The translations under genes and the position numbers were made by a program. From assembly GCA_021158375.1 (NCBI GenBank), contig JAGGUS010000082.1, positions 1 to 7,380 on the forward strand: a DNA stretch of 7,380 nucleotides, written 5' to 3'. The notes below the pieces were generated by a model, which searched no databases, had not been told where the DNA came from, and saw only the letters and a list, made by a program, of their open reading frames with translations. Positions 1-6,919 of this stretch are shown piece after piece (within the stretch, counting starts at the first letter, position 1; every line of letters starts with the position of its first letter). This DNA is from Thermoprotei archaeon. GTDB lineage: Archaea; Thermoproteota; Thermoprotei; QMSL01; B3-G16.

Positions 1-426
1 AAGGTAGTACCAGGTGGAGGAGCAATAGAGACAGAGATAGCAAAAGAGCTAAGAAAGTATGCAACGCAGGTAGGAGGAAGAGAACAATTAGCTATAGAGG
101 CTTTTGCCAACGCTATAGAGGTAATACCCAGAACACTAGCAGAGAATGCAGGTTTAGATCCAGTAGACATAATCACCGAGCTTAGAGCGGCTCATGAGAA
201 GCCAGATGGGTGGAAGTATGGAGTAAACGTATTCGAAGGAAGGGTAGACGATATGATGGCGTTAGGCGTAATTGAGCCAGTGAGCGTTAAGCTTCAAGCG
301 ATAAAATCAGCTCTAGAGGCAGTTTCACTAATACTAAGAATCGATGATATAATAGCAGCTTCAAGAATGGAAGAAAAGAAGGGTAAAGAGGAGAAAGGAG
401 AGGAAGAAGAGACCTCTACTGAATAA
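1..426 (+). CDS. Thermosome (group II chaperonin) subunit, C-terminal part
   Basis: This is the last 141 codons of a thermosome subunit, the archaeal ATP-driven chaperonin that folds proteins inside a double-ring cavity in the cytoplasm. The frame is open from base 1 and stops at TAA 424-426; the start lies outside the window. Visible family hallmarks are VPGGGAIE at residues 3-10, the ENAGLDP motif at about residues 54-60, GVNVFEG at about 74-80, and LRIDDIIAAS near the end. These belong to the C-terminal part of the intermediate domain and the equatorial domain. The GDGTT phosphate-binding motifs would be upstream of the window. The tail is rich in Glu and Lys, ends in TSTE and has no GGM repeats, which varies among archaeal paralogues. 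I cannot tell which paralogue (alpha, beta or gamma) it is. It is transcribed away from the pilus cluster and has no apparent link to it. Confidence 0.96.
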   Translation, partial: KVVPGGGAIETEIAKELRKYATQVGGREQLAIEAFANAIEVIPRTLAENAGLDPVDIITELRAAHEKPDGWKYGVNVFEGRVDDMMALGVIEPVSVKLQAIKSALEAVSLILRIDDIIAASRMEEKKGKEEKGEEEETSTE

Positions 427-497
427 ACACTAAATTATTGACTATTTTAGACCTTAACATTACCTGTTTTCAAGATCTATATTGCATAATTACCGCA

Positions 498-516
498 TTT
501 TATCATTATTCTTTTA
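498..516 (+). terminator. T-rich stretch, possible thermosome transcript terminator
   Basis: The stretch TTTTATCATTATTCTTTT lies about 70 bases after the thermosome stop codon. Archaeal RNA polymerase terminates at U-rich tracts without needing a hairpin, and this is the most T-rich + strand stretch before the next gene. It is interrupted by other bases and could equally be promoter-associated sequence, so the call is weak. The other candidate in the gap is the shorter CCTGTTTTC at about 464-472. Confidence 0.3.
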
Positions 517-548
517 ATATGTAGTGGTGAAGCAGTTAAAAAGTGTAG

Positions 549-556
549 TTTATAAG
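549..556 (+). promoter_or_regulatory. TATA box for the AK6-type kinase gene
   Basis: TTTATAAG is centred about 26 bases before the ATG at 578, with purine-rich sequence just upstream at about 537-543 that could serve as a BRE. This is the usual archaeal spacing from TATA box to transcription start, so the mRNA would begin at or next to the ATG. A leaderless transcript is common for first or single genes in Crenarchaeota. A second AT-rich box, TTTTAATA at 512-519, is a weaker alternative and would give a longer leader. Confidence 0.5.
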
Positions 557-577
557 CTTTACATCTTAATACTAATA

Positions 578-1195
578 ATGATCAGGAGATCGGATCGTGC
601 TATTATGTTGCAAAATTGTATAGTAATTACAGGCTCGCCAGGTACTGGGAAAACTCTAATTTCTAGGATCCTTTCTAAGCAACTTCAAGTCCCTTTAATA
701 AAGGCGACAGAAATAGTGATTAGGTATAAATTGGGAAGTTATGATCCAGAGAGCGATACTTATGATGTAGATGCGGAGGAGCTTAGAAGAGTGCTCCTTA
801 AGGTACTAAATGCTCCTGCAATTATTGATTCAGTAATACCTGATATATTGCCGCAAGAATTTGTTGAGTTGGTAGTAGTACTAAGATTAGATCCGATGAT
901 ATTAGCGAGGCGCTTAATTGCCAGGAACTGGAAAGTAAAAAAGATACTTGAAAATGTTGAAGCCGAACTATTAGGTATAATAACATATGAGGCCGTCGAA
1001 TATTACGGACTAGAAAAAGTCGTGGAGATCGATACTACGGGAAAATCCCCCAAGTACCTAGTAGAGGAAATAAAGCAGATTATCAGAGCTAAAAATTTAA
1101 GCGAATATAGACCATTTACTGTAGATTGGCTAGCTAAGTATGAGGATCCTATGAAATTTAGAAAGCAGGTATTAGCTATGATCAACAATTATTAG
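578..1195 (+). CDS. AK6/Fap7-family adenylate kinase (ribosome biogenesis type)
   Basis: This is a P-loop kinase of the AK6/Fap7/hCINAP family, about 205 residues from the ATG at 578. The family transfers phosphate between ATP and AMP and, in eukaryotes and tested archaea, acts in small ribosomal subunit maturation through protein uS11. Visible motifs, numbered from this start, are: Walker A GSPGTGKT at 19-26; ILPQEFVELVVVLRLDP at about 90-106, the family strand and Asp; ENVEAEL at about 125-131, the lid region; EIDTTGKSP at about 151-159; and a VDWLAKYE tail. The start is uncertain. ATG 578 fits a leaderless TATA box, and ATG 605 gives the usual family length before the P-loop (MLQNCIVITG). 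A GTG at 524 would add an unlikely hydrophobic extension. Oddity: the family normally has a His-containing D-x-H-x-x-H-x-LP segment, but here it reads DSVIPDILP with no His. The 3' end overlaps the convergent HerA-like gene by 24 bases. Confidence 0.9.
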   Translation: MIRRSDRAIMLQNCIVITGSPGTGKTLISRILSKQLQVPLIKATEIVIRYKLGSYDPESDTYDVDAEELRRVLLKVLNAPAIIDSVIPDILPQEFVELVVVLRLDPMILARRLIARNWKVKKILENVEAELLGIITYEAVEYYGLEKVVEIDTTGKSPKYLVEEIKQIIRAKNLSEYRPFTVDWLAKYEDPMKFRKQVLAMINNY

Positions 1196-3037
1196 CTCAT
1201 CAGAAGTCTTATGAACTTTTTCATTAACCTCAGGCTTTATTCTCACAATTAGAGGTTCGTTCAGACTAGGAGTGCGTATAATAGCATCACCAACATTCAG
1301 TATGTGGAATATCTTACGATATGCTTTATCCAGGCCTATGGAGCTTAAAATTACATCTACATCTCTACCATCGTGTAAGGTATGAATTATTTTCATGGCT
1401 GTATTCTTAATGACTCCAGAAGGGATGCTACTGGGTGATTGTGAAATTATTACAAGGCTCTCACCATATTTCCTAAGCTCACTCAGCATCCGCTCTACCA
1501 TCTGATAACCGCCTACCTTTTGTGAGAGCGCGCTAAAGGCTTCCTCGACTATTGTCAAATGCTTAATACGGTTTACAATATGCCCACGTCCAACATAATG
1601 ATCATATATCATTTTAAGTATGGAGAATACGAGAAGTTGTTTTGCATATACGTTCCTTATATGACCGAGTTCAATTATTACTAAGCAGGGTCTAAGCAAA
1701 TCTTCAACTTTTATAACATTTTGCCCGTTAAGCGCTCTTCCAATACGACCCTCAGTTAAGAGCTTTAGTCGTCTCAGCAATGCTGTTTTAGTTTCATGAT
1801 CCCATCCTGACCTTATTGGCATTTTCTCTATTTCCTCTACTAAGTCTAATATAGTTGGCTCTCTGGAATGAAGCCTTGCCTTTAAATATGCTTTCTTAAG
1901 CGCTTCCCTAAACATGAAAGCCTGAGGATGAGACAAATTGAATACATCACTAAACAAGTCCGTAACGAATTCTATATGTTCTGAGAGACTATAGCCCTTC
2001 GATGGAGCAAGGGGATTAATAGAGATATTGTCTACTCCAAGTCTATATATAGTTCCTTTAGCGAAGGATAAGAGATCCGAATATTCATTATGCCAGTCAA
2101 GTATTAAGACACCTATTCCCTTCTTAAGTAGCCGTAATGCGATAGTCTTTGCGGTTGTAGTTTTACCGCTACCGGTGGTACCGAAGATTGCTATATGGGA
2201 GGAGAAATCCTGTAAGCTTAAGTTAAAAGCATATATTTCCCTATTATCGGCAATGACGTTGCCAAGATAGATAGCAAAATCTTCTCTTGAGGGATTATGA
2301 CCTAAAGGTAAATGCCATAGTGCTATACCTTTATATGATGCTCGTTTAGCACCCTTTAAATAAGAAATCATCAATGAGGATAGAGGATCATGGTTGCTAC
2401 GGACTTTAGTTAATTTATTACAATTAATAGGTACTAGGGATCTGTTTAATAGATCTAAGAGAGATCTACCATTGAGTATTCGAACGTCTAGTTCAGGCAG
2501 TGTGGCCTCTATACTGGACTTAACTTTATATAGATCACTCTTAATTTCATCTTCAGTATCACTAACAACAAGCATTCCTAAAACAGCTTTATATTCATTG
2601 TCAATAGAGCTAGATATGAAGAGTGTATAGTTAACTGACGAATTCCTGAGAGCTTGAAACAAGCGTTCAACTCTATCTTCGAGCATTACTAAATCTTGAG
2701 AATTATCTACGATGAGCTCACCACTAAGCACTATACATCCAATGAATTTATCTTTAAATTCTATCCAGAGATCGCCTACGTTAACTCCAGATTTTAATGA
2801 AAACAATAACTTTAGTCTATAAAGAACTAGCAGGATAATAATGAAGCCTAACACTATGACGATAGATGATATAGCATAGCGAGAGAATACTGAGGTGACT
2901 CTTAAAATTAAATTGGACGAGCTTGAAAAAATGGAAGAACCACTTACTTTCATTAGATAATTTTTTAGCCGCAAGCCTACTACAGCTAAGAGTAGTGTTA
3001 GAGGCACTAGTACGTCTTTTATATTCCTCATTGCCAT
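1172..3037 (-). CDS. Membrane-anchored HerA/VirB4-like ATPase (CedB-like)
   Basis: A 621-residue P-loop ATPase of the HerA/FtsK/VirB4 group, whose members form hexamers and pump DNA or drive conjugation-type secretion. Two hydrophobic segments (about residues 8-22 and 55-76) anchor the N-terminus. Residues about 85-230 follow the N-domain pattern of VirB4-type ATPases, with RLFQALRNSSVNYTLFI near 124-141 and RILNGRSLLDLL near 186-197. The motor domain has Walker A GTTGSGKT at 286-293, the HerA-typical DWHNEYS at 314-320, Walker B LTIVEEA at 494-500 with the Glu pair, ISQSP at 531-535, and GDAIIRTP near the end, all intact. Start ATG 3037 has a GAGGAT ribosome site 7 bases upstream; ATG at codon 3 is the only close alternative. 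It lies 17 bases after the pilin gene, so both are probably on one transcript. The anchor plus VirB4-like N-domain resembles CedB of the crenarchaeal DNA import system. A general HerA repair role (with NurA) is less likely because of the anchor and neighbours. Confidence 0.85.
   Translation of the reverse strand: MAMRNIKDVLVPLTLLLAVVGLRLKNYLMKVSGSSIFSSSSNLILRVTSVFSRYAISSIVIVLGFIIILLVLYRLKLLFSLKSGVNVGDLWIEFKDKFIGCIVLSGELIVDNSQDLVMLEDRVERLFQALRNSSVNYTLFISSSIDNEYKAVLGMLVVSDTEDEIKSDLYKVKSSIEATLPELDVRILNGRSLLDLLNRSLVPINCNKLTKVRSNHDPLSSLMISYLKGAKRASYKGIALWHLPLGHNPSREDFAIYLGNVIADNREIYAFNLSLQDFSSHIAIFGTTGSGKTTTAKTIALRLLKKGIGVLILDWHNEYSDLLSFAKGTIYRLGVDNISINPLAPSKGYSLSEHIEFVTDLFSDVFNLSHPQAFMFREALKKAYLKARLHSREPTILDLVEEIEKMPIRSGWDHETKTALLRRLKLLTEGRIGRALNGQNVIKVEDLLRPCLVIIELGHIRNVYAKQLLVFSILKMIYDHYVGRGHIVNRIKHLTIVEEAFSALSQKVGGYQMVERMLSELRKYGESLVIISQSPSSIPSGVIKNTAMKIIHTLHDGRDVDVILSSIGLDKAYRKIFHILNVGDAIIRTPSLNEPLIVRIKPEVNEKVHKTSDELIIVDHS
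1217..1221 (+). terminator. T5 tract after the kinase gene, possible terminator
   Basis: A run of five T's on the + strand lies 21 bases after the kinase stop codon, followed by a second T-rich bit at about 1233-1240. Both lie inside the 3' end of the opposing HerA-like gene, so kinase transcripts ending here would be antisense to it. The assignment rests on position and the T run only. Confidence 0.25.
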
Positions 3038-3054
3038 GATTGATATCCTCGGCG

Positions 3055-3303
3055 CTACTTGAATAGATTAACAATATATTGCCATATCTTGTCAAGTTGC
3101 TGGGCAATCTCATTAAAAAGCGAGTCTGCACCACCTTGTGCATGCCCAAAGAGTCCCTTGAGACCACCAAATATGCCAGTAACCATAGAGAGGAGCATAG
3201 TTAGCGTTATTAGGGATAACCCTATTAACATTCCTTCTTCTACGAGAGGTGATGCTTTAATATCTCTTATTAGCATCTTTATTCTCTCTATTATCTTACT
3301 CAT
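3055..3303 (-). CDS. Flp-like small prepilin (class III signal)
   Basis: An 82-residue protein with the build of a Flp/Tad-type pilin. It has a basic N-terminus (SKIIERIKMLIRDIK), then KASPLVEEG at 16-24, a hydrophobic helix at about 20-48, a Gly-rich turn (GGLKGLFGHAQGG) and a second amphipathic helix to the end. Aligning VEEG with the AIEYG box of Flp pilins puts the +5 Glu at E22 and prepilin peptidase cleavage after Ala17, leaving a mature pilin of about 65 residues, normal for Flp. Lys-Ala before the cut fits the relaxed archaeal prepilin peptidase preference; Gly is more common. As the pilus subunit it would be extracted from the membrane by the neighbouring ATPase and platform. It has its own TATA box upstream, which fits a need for high expression. 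The ribosome site before ATG 3303 is weak (GAGAAG directly upstream). Alternative: a two-helix conjugation-type pilin such as CedA1, or a small membrane accessory protein. Confidence 0.75.
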   Translation of the reverse strand: MSKIIERIKMLIRDIKASPLVEEGMLIGLSLITLTMLLSMVTGIFGGLKGLFGHAQGGADSLFNEIAQQLDKIWQYIVNLFK

Positions 3304-3337
3304 CTTCTCAGCCAGATTAGAGGAGGAGGAGAAGAGT

Positions 3338-3345
3338 ATTTAAAC
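3338..3345 (-). promoter_or_regulatory. TATA box for the pilin-HerA transcript
   Basis: Read on the - strand, TTTAAATA follows the stop codon of the second platform gene and is centred about 38 bases before the pilin ATG. Transcription would start near 3315, giving a leader of about 12 bases. Between the box and the start codon lies a pyrimidine-rich run (CTTCTCCTCCTCCTCT on the - strand). The 46-base gap is the only sizeable break in an otherwise overlapping gene series, which supports an internal promoter for the pilin and the HerA-like gene. Confidence 0.6.
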
Positions 3346-3349
3346 CCGG

Positions 3350-4189
3350 CTAAAGGAATATCGTGGATAAAAGTATGTAGACTAAAACATATACTGTCAT
3401 TGAGAGAGCTATATATCGAAGCGGTTTAGGATCTCTCATAGCACAGGCCATATAGAAAGCAGCCAAAACAGCCAAACATAAGTATCCTATAACGATCATG
3501 ACATGACTTGTTTTAACTAACCTATGTACGAAAAATATGTGCGGAACTATACGTACGGTGTTATTATTAAGAGCGTGTAGAAAAGAGCTACTACTGTTTG
3601 ATATTTTTGATAAGAGTGTGCTAGTAATTGAGAAAACGGCCATGCAAGAGGCATTTATAAGTGTGAGTAGTTTCGCCTTTATGCGGCGTGCTTCTAAGAG
3701 GCTATGATACTCTTCAATCACAGCCTTATATCGTCTTGTCATGTTAAGCAAGTAGCGCAGATCAGAGAGGACTTGCGTACTGTTTGAAATGATGGTAGCT
3801 AGTTCCCTTAATGTTACTTTTAGGAACCCCCTCTCCTTATTGCTTAGGGAAATTAAGTAGTGAGATGGTACATCTCCTTGAAGTATGCGCGATTTTAAGT
3901 CACGTATTAGCTCGTAAAAGCTATTGTTTGAGTCTAGGAGCTGTTCAAGCCTGACTAAAGCTAGCTCAATATTACCGCTATCCTCAGTTAACATAAGCAA
4001 AAGAGATAATAACTTCTCGAGATCCCTTATTTTACGAAGCTCTTCATATGAACTTCTCGAACTGAGGTAAACGCTCCTAAGTTCCAGTATGATAGGTATT
4101 GCAAGTAAGGCTATGCATATCTTCCATTTCATGAATAATAGGATAGATAAGGGTAAGAACAATAGTACTAAATAGTATTTCTTCTTCAT
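3350..4189 (-). CDS. T2SSF/TadC-like pilus platform membrane protein, second copy
   Basis: A 279-residue protein with the layout of a half-size type II secretion F / TadB-TadC platform subunit. Two N-terminal membrane helices (about 5-20 and 22-37) are followed by a cytoplasmic helical region (about 45-170) rich in Leu, Glu, Lys and Arg. Three C-terminal membrane helices then follow (about 172-192, 229-250 and 257-278). Such proteins form the inner-membrane platform turned by the assembly ATPase to extrude pilin. Sequence motifs of the family are faint; the call rests on topology, size and position. ATG 4189 overlaps the previous gene's stop as ATGA and has a perfect AGGAGGT site 7 bases upstream, so the two genes are translationally coupled. 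The long cytoplasmic loop between membrane helices argues against a CedA-type polytopic channel. Confidence 0.7.
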   Translation of the reverse strand: MKKKYYLVLLFLPLSILLFMKWKICIALLAIPIILELRSVYLSSRSSYEELRKIRDLEKLLSLLLMLTEDSGNIELALVRLEQLLDSNNSFYELIRDLKSRILQGDVPSHYLISLSNKERGFLKVTLRELATIISNSTQVLSDLRYLLNMTRRYKAVIEEYHSLLEARRIKAKLLTLINASCMAVFSITSTLLSKISNSSSSFLHALNNNTVRIVPHIFFVHRLVKTSHVMIVIGYLCLAVLAAFYMACAMRDPKPLRYIALSMTVYVLVYILLSTIFL

Positions 4190-4968
4190 AATGATGACCT
4201 CCTCGAAATACTGATAGATAATAAATTGAGAAGCGTAGCATAAGACAATAATATTAAAGCTAATAAGGTATCACTCATCCCAAAGAATATAGATATCATC
4301 GCAGTTATTAAGGGAGCGAAGAATGTTATGAAGATCATTACTGTGAGAAGTACATCTATTTGTTCAATTCGTGATTTAAGAGCGGCAGTTATTGCTTGAA
4401 GAGCGTCCTCATATAGGAATTTTGCTTCATCTAGAGAGCATCTATACTGAGATATAAATTTCGCTAAAGTCTTCTCCAGTCTAGCTACTATGGGATTTAC
4501 CTCGATCTCAGCCATACTAGAGAGTATGTGTTCGGGTGGTTGACCTAAAAGGACATGGGATAGCTTATTAGGGGATAATTCTAATAGAGATAACATAGAT
4601 ATAACGTCAACCTTTCCTCTGGTCATTAAGTTTTCTAGTAAAGGAGTTAACAGCTTTAATCTGGTTAAGGATAGAGATTCTGCTTGCCTTAAAGGTTCTT
4701 CGTATAATAGCTTATAAAGGAGTTGAGTGGAAAGCGCACCGATACATACTGAAAGGAAAATAGAGTTTGTAATTAACAATAGCAGAAGGGCTATACAAAA
4801 GCCTATCATTAAGGAAAAGAAAAGGCTACCGAATGTTACCTCGGATGACGTTATGGGCCACTCTAGATATTTTAATGCCTTCTCAAGCCGTACATCAGAT
4901 GCAATATGTCTTTTAATAAATGGACGGAAAGGAAAGGAAAAAACCCGATACACTTTATACAATTTCAT
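4186..4968 (-). CDS. T2SSF/TadB-like pilus platform membrane protein, first copy
   Basis: A 260-residue protein read as the first half-size platform subunit. It has a basic cytoplasmic N-terminus (residues 1-40), two membrane helices (about 45-66 and 68-87), a helical cytoplasmic domain (about 90-200) and two C-terminal membrane helices (about 205-228 and 232-252). This is the T2SSF topology. Crenarchaeal FlaJ/ArlJ and UpsF carry two such units in one chain of about 500 residues. Here they are two genes, as in bacterial Tad loci (TadB and TadC). The soluble domain is diverged: the usual Gly-rich T2SSF motifs are hard to see. ATG 4968 sits 14 bases inside the end of the ATPase gene, with a modest GAGGG site 9 bases upstream. 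Tight coupling to the ATPase gene supports a direct ATPase-platform partnership. Confidence 0.72.
   Translation of the reverse strand: MKLYKVYRVFSFPFRPFIKRHIASDVRLEKALKYLEWPITSSEVTFGSLFFSLMIGFCIALLLLLITNSIFLSVCIGALSTQLLYKLLYEEPLRQAESLSLTRLKLLTPLLENLMTRGKVDVISMLSLLELSPNKLSHVLLGQPPEHILSSMAEIEVNPIVARLEKTLAKFISQYRCSLDEAKFLYEDALQAITAALKSRIEQIDVLLTVMIFITFFAPLITAMISIFFGMSDTLLALILLSYATLLNLLSISISRRSSL
4197..4203 (-). promoter_or_regulatory. Strong ribosome binding site of the second platform gene
   Basis: AGGAGGT on the - strand lies 7 bases before ATG 4189 and inside the last codons of the preceding platform gene. It fixes the start of the second gene and shows that the two halves are separate, coupled genes and not one gene broken by a frameshift. 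Confidence 0.8.
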
Positions 4969-6919
4969 ATGCAGGAACCCTCATCGAATTTTTAACTAGA
5001 AAAATTTTATGTCTAAATAGGTGGAGGAACTCGTCTGCATCAAATGCCTTAGCAGATAAGACTTCATTTAAGATACGTATGTACAATTGATATTCAGCTA
5101 TGAGGCTTTCTTCATCAATACACTCATCATATGAGATCTTTTTGATTATAGGCAGCTGCTCTATAGGGACATTTAATGAGGGGGAACCATTAGGAGAACC
5201 ACTATAAGTGAGAATAAAGCTCTTAAACGGATCTCTAAAATCTTCAATAGGTTTAGTCTCATAAACCATTTTCACGAATCTATGTACTTTCTCGGGTGAG
5301 CGGAGCTTGCTCATTACTACGAATACATCTATAAGACCTATGTTTATAGGATGAACTTTATACAATTCGACATACCTTAAGATCAGACTTCTTATATCGT
5401 TTGCGTGAGTGGTAGCAATGCCACGTATTCCTGTACTTAGCGCATGAAATAGAGCTTTAACGTGCTCCTCTGTCTGAACTTCGCCCAATATTACATAATC
5501 AGGGGTCCTATGGAGAAGTTTTATTATCTCATCATATTTAGACGAACCAGCATTTTGTCCACGTCTTTCATCCTCATATGTCCTCACCTTAAACTTAACT
5601 TGGTGAAGGCCCCAATAGCTTTCATCAGGACTTTCAATTACATCCTCTACATATATTTTCCTCCAGTACTCAGGAGTACATAGATCAAGCGCATTTAACA
5701 ATGTAGTTTTTCCACTACCGGGTTCGCCTAATATTAGAATATTCCTTCTATGTCGAATAGCCAAGAGGAGATATGCTGCTAATTCAACACTAAGGGATGC
5801 ACGATATACTAATTCAGCTAGAGTGAAAGGCTTCCGCCTTAACTTCCTTACATCAACACATATTCCATATGCTGAAAGTGGGGGGACGTCTATGCTAATA
5901 CGTACATGGAAGTGCTTAGTTACCATGTCCTCTTTTAGTGAGGGGTTTAGTAAATTCACTTCCTTACGACCTTCAAGCCTTACATGAGTAAGTAGAGAAG
6001 TAACTTCACTTTCGGATACTTGAATGTTGCTAAGGCAACGCCCCCAAATATCGTGATCTAAATATATGAAGGTACTCGGCCTATCTAAATAGAACTCCTC
6101 TATGTGATCGTCGAGTAGAAAAGGTAGGAATTTTATTAAACCCACAACCTTAAATGATATGTATATTGAAAGATTTTTTATAAGAGATCTTGATGATATA
6201 CCCTTCTCAGAGAGTATCTCCTTAGTTCTCTTCTCCAGTCTATTAATGAGAGTACTGAACTTGAAATTCTCTAAAGTAAAGGATCTCCTAAGCCACTTAG
6301 TCAGCTCATCCTCGACATCGTAAAGTACGGGAAGTAATGCTTTTACCTCTTTAAGGAGATCTACGTAATAGTAATGCTTTAAATCATTACCCTTAAATAT
6401 GGAGATACTAAAGGGGCCTACAGCATAATTGTCAAGGAGTTGATAACCTCTGAGGTTAGTACCACCATCGGTAAGTGTTGCTGGAACGAAGCTATTTAAG
6501 AGACTTATGAGCTTAGATCCTTGAAGTATTTTTGCCATCCTCTTACCTTCTTCACCACAATTACTTAATGTAGCGATAGCTCTTAAAGGATCTACATAGA
6601 TAAGCCCTAATTTAGGAGAGACGCAAAATATTAGGGAGAATAGGTAATGATTAGAAGAGCCCATTAAGTATAGCTCGCATTGTTTAATCTTCAATACATA
6701 GTCTTTTATAGCTTCTACAACTTCGGGGTTTATAGCGGTCTCTCTACCATTTTCAAACTTAATTAGGATATGCCTCACTTTATTAAACAGCTTAGAATCT
6801 CTAAGCAATAATCTTTTCAAGCTATGTACTAAATACGCGAATACAGCCTCGTCGCATACTTTATTACTTATTTCAAGAATAAATACACCTTTACGGTTTA
6901 CGCTAAAGTGATAGTTCAC
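4955..6919 (-). CDS. TadA/GspE-type pilus assembly ATPase with N-terminal extension
   Basis: A 654-residue type II/IV secretion ATPase, the cytoplasmic motor for pilus assembly. The core starts at about residue 250 with the family N-domain (LLDDHIEEFYLDRP near 268-281; IYLDHD at 285-290; NPSL at 325-328; VDVRKLRRKPFTLAEL near 355-370). The motor has Walker A GEPGSGKTT at 398-406, the Asp box IYVEDVIESPDE at 422-433, Walker B DYVILGEV at 474-481 with Glu480, and the His box ATTHAND at 502-508. All catalytic elements are present. Two parts are unusual. Residues about 8-120 precede the normal ATPase and show a beta-alpha-beta pattern resembling a STAS-like fold. A tail of about 90 residues follows the motor. 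The GTG start at 6919 overlaps the upstream stop as GTGA and has a GAGGT site 5 bases away. Archaellum FlaI is unlikely because no other archaellum genes are present. Confidence 0.93.
   Translation of the reverse strand: MNYHFSVNRKGVFILEISNKVCDEAVFAYLVHSLKRLLLRDSKLFNKVRHILIKFENGRETAINPEVVEAIKDYVLKIKQCELYLMGSSNHYLFSLIFCVSPKLGLIYVDPLRAIATLSNCGEEGKRMAKILQGSKLISLLNSFVPATLTDGGTNLRGYQLLDNYAVGPFSISIFKGNDLKHYYYVDLLKEVKALLPVLYDVEDELTKWLRRSFTLENFKFSTLINRLEKRTKEILSEKGISSRSLIKNLSIYISFKVVGLIKFLPFLLDDHIEEFYLDRPSTFIYLDHDIWGRCLSNIQVSESEVTSLLTHVRLEGRKEVNLLNPSLKEDMVTKHFHVRISIDVPPLSAYGICVDVRKLRRKPFTLAELVYRASLSVELAAYLLLAIRHRRNILILGEPGSGKTTLLNALDLCTPEYWRKIYVEDVIESPDESYWGLHQVKFKVRTYEDERRGQNAGSSKYDEIIKLLHRTPDYVILGEVQTEEHVKALFHALSTGIRGIATTHANDIRSLILRYVELYKVHPINIGLIDVFVVMSKLRSPEKVHRFVKMVYETKPIEDFRDPFKSFILTYSGSPNGSPSLNVPIEQLPIIKKISYDECIDEESLIAEYQLYIRILNEVLSAKAFDADEFLHLFRHKIFLVKNSMRVPAYEIV

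Noticed and set aside
524..577. GTG 524 as the start of the AK6-type kinase
   Set aside because: It adds 18 mostly hydrophobic residues not expected in this cytoplasmic family, and the TATA box at 549-556 lies downstream of it.
2817..3170. A 117-codon - strand open frame across the pilin and the start of the HerA-like gene
   Set aside because: It overlaps two better supported genes in another frame and its translation is a low-complexity mix with no motif.
3321..3335. GAGGAGGAGG purine run as a repeat or + strand ribosome site
   Set aside because: It is short, no + strand gene follows it, and on the - strand it is simply the pyrimidine-rich leader next to the pilin promoter.
3059..3343. A 94-codon + strand open frame opposite the pilin gene
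   Set aside because: It is antisense to the pilin, Ser/Ile/Pro-rich, and mirrors the codon pattern of the opposite strand.
3350..4968. The two platform genes as one frameshifted FlaJ/UpsF-type gene
   Set aside because: Each has its own start, the second has a perfect AGGAGGT site and an ATGA overlap, and each has its own complete set of membrane helices.
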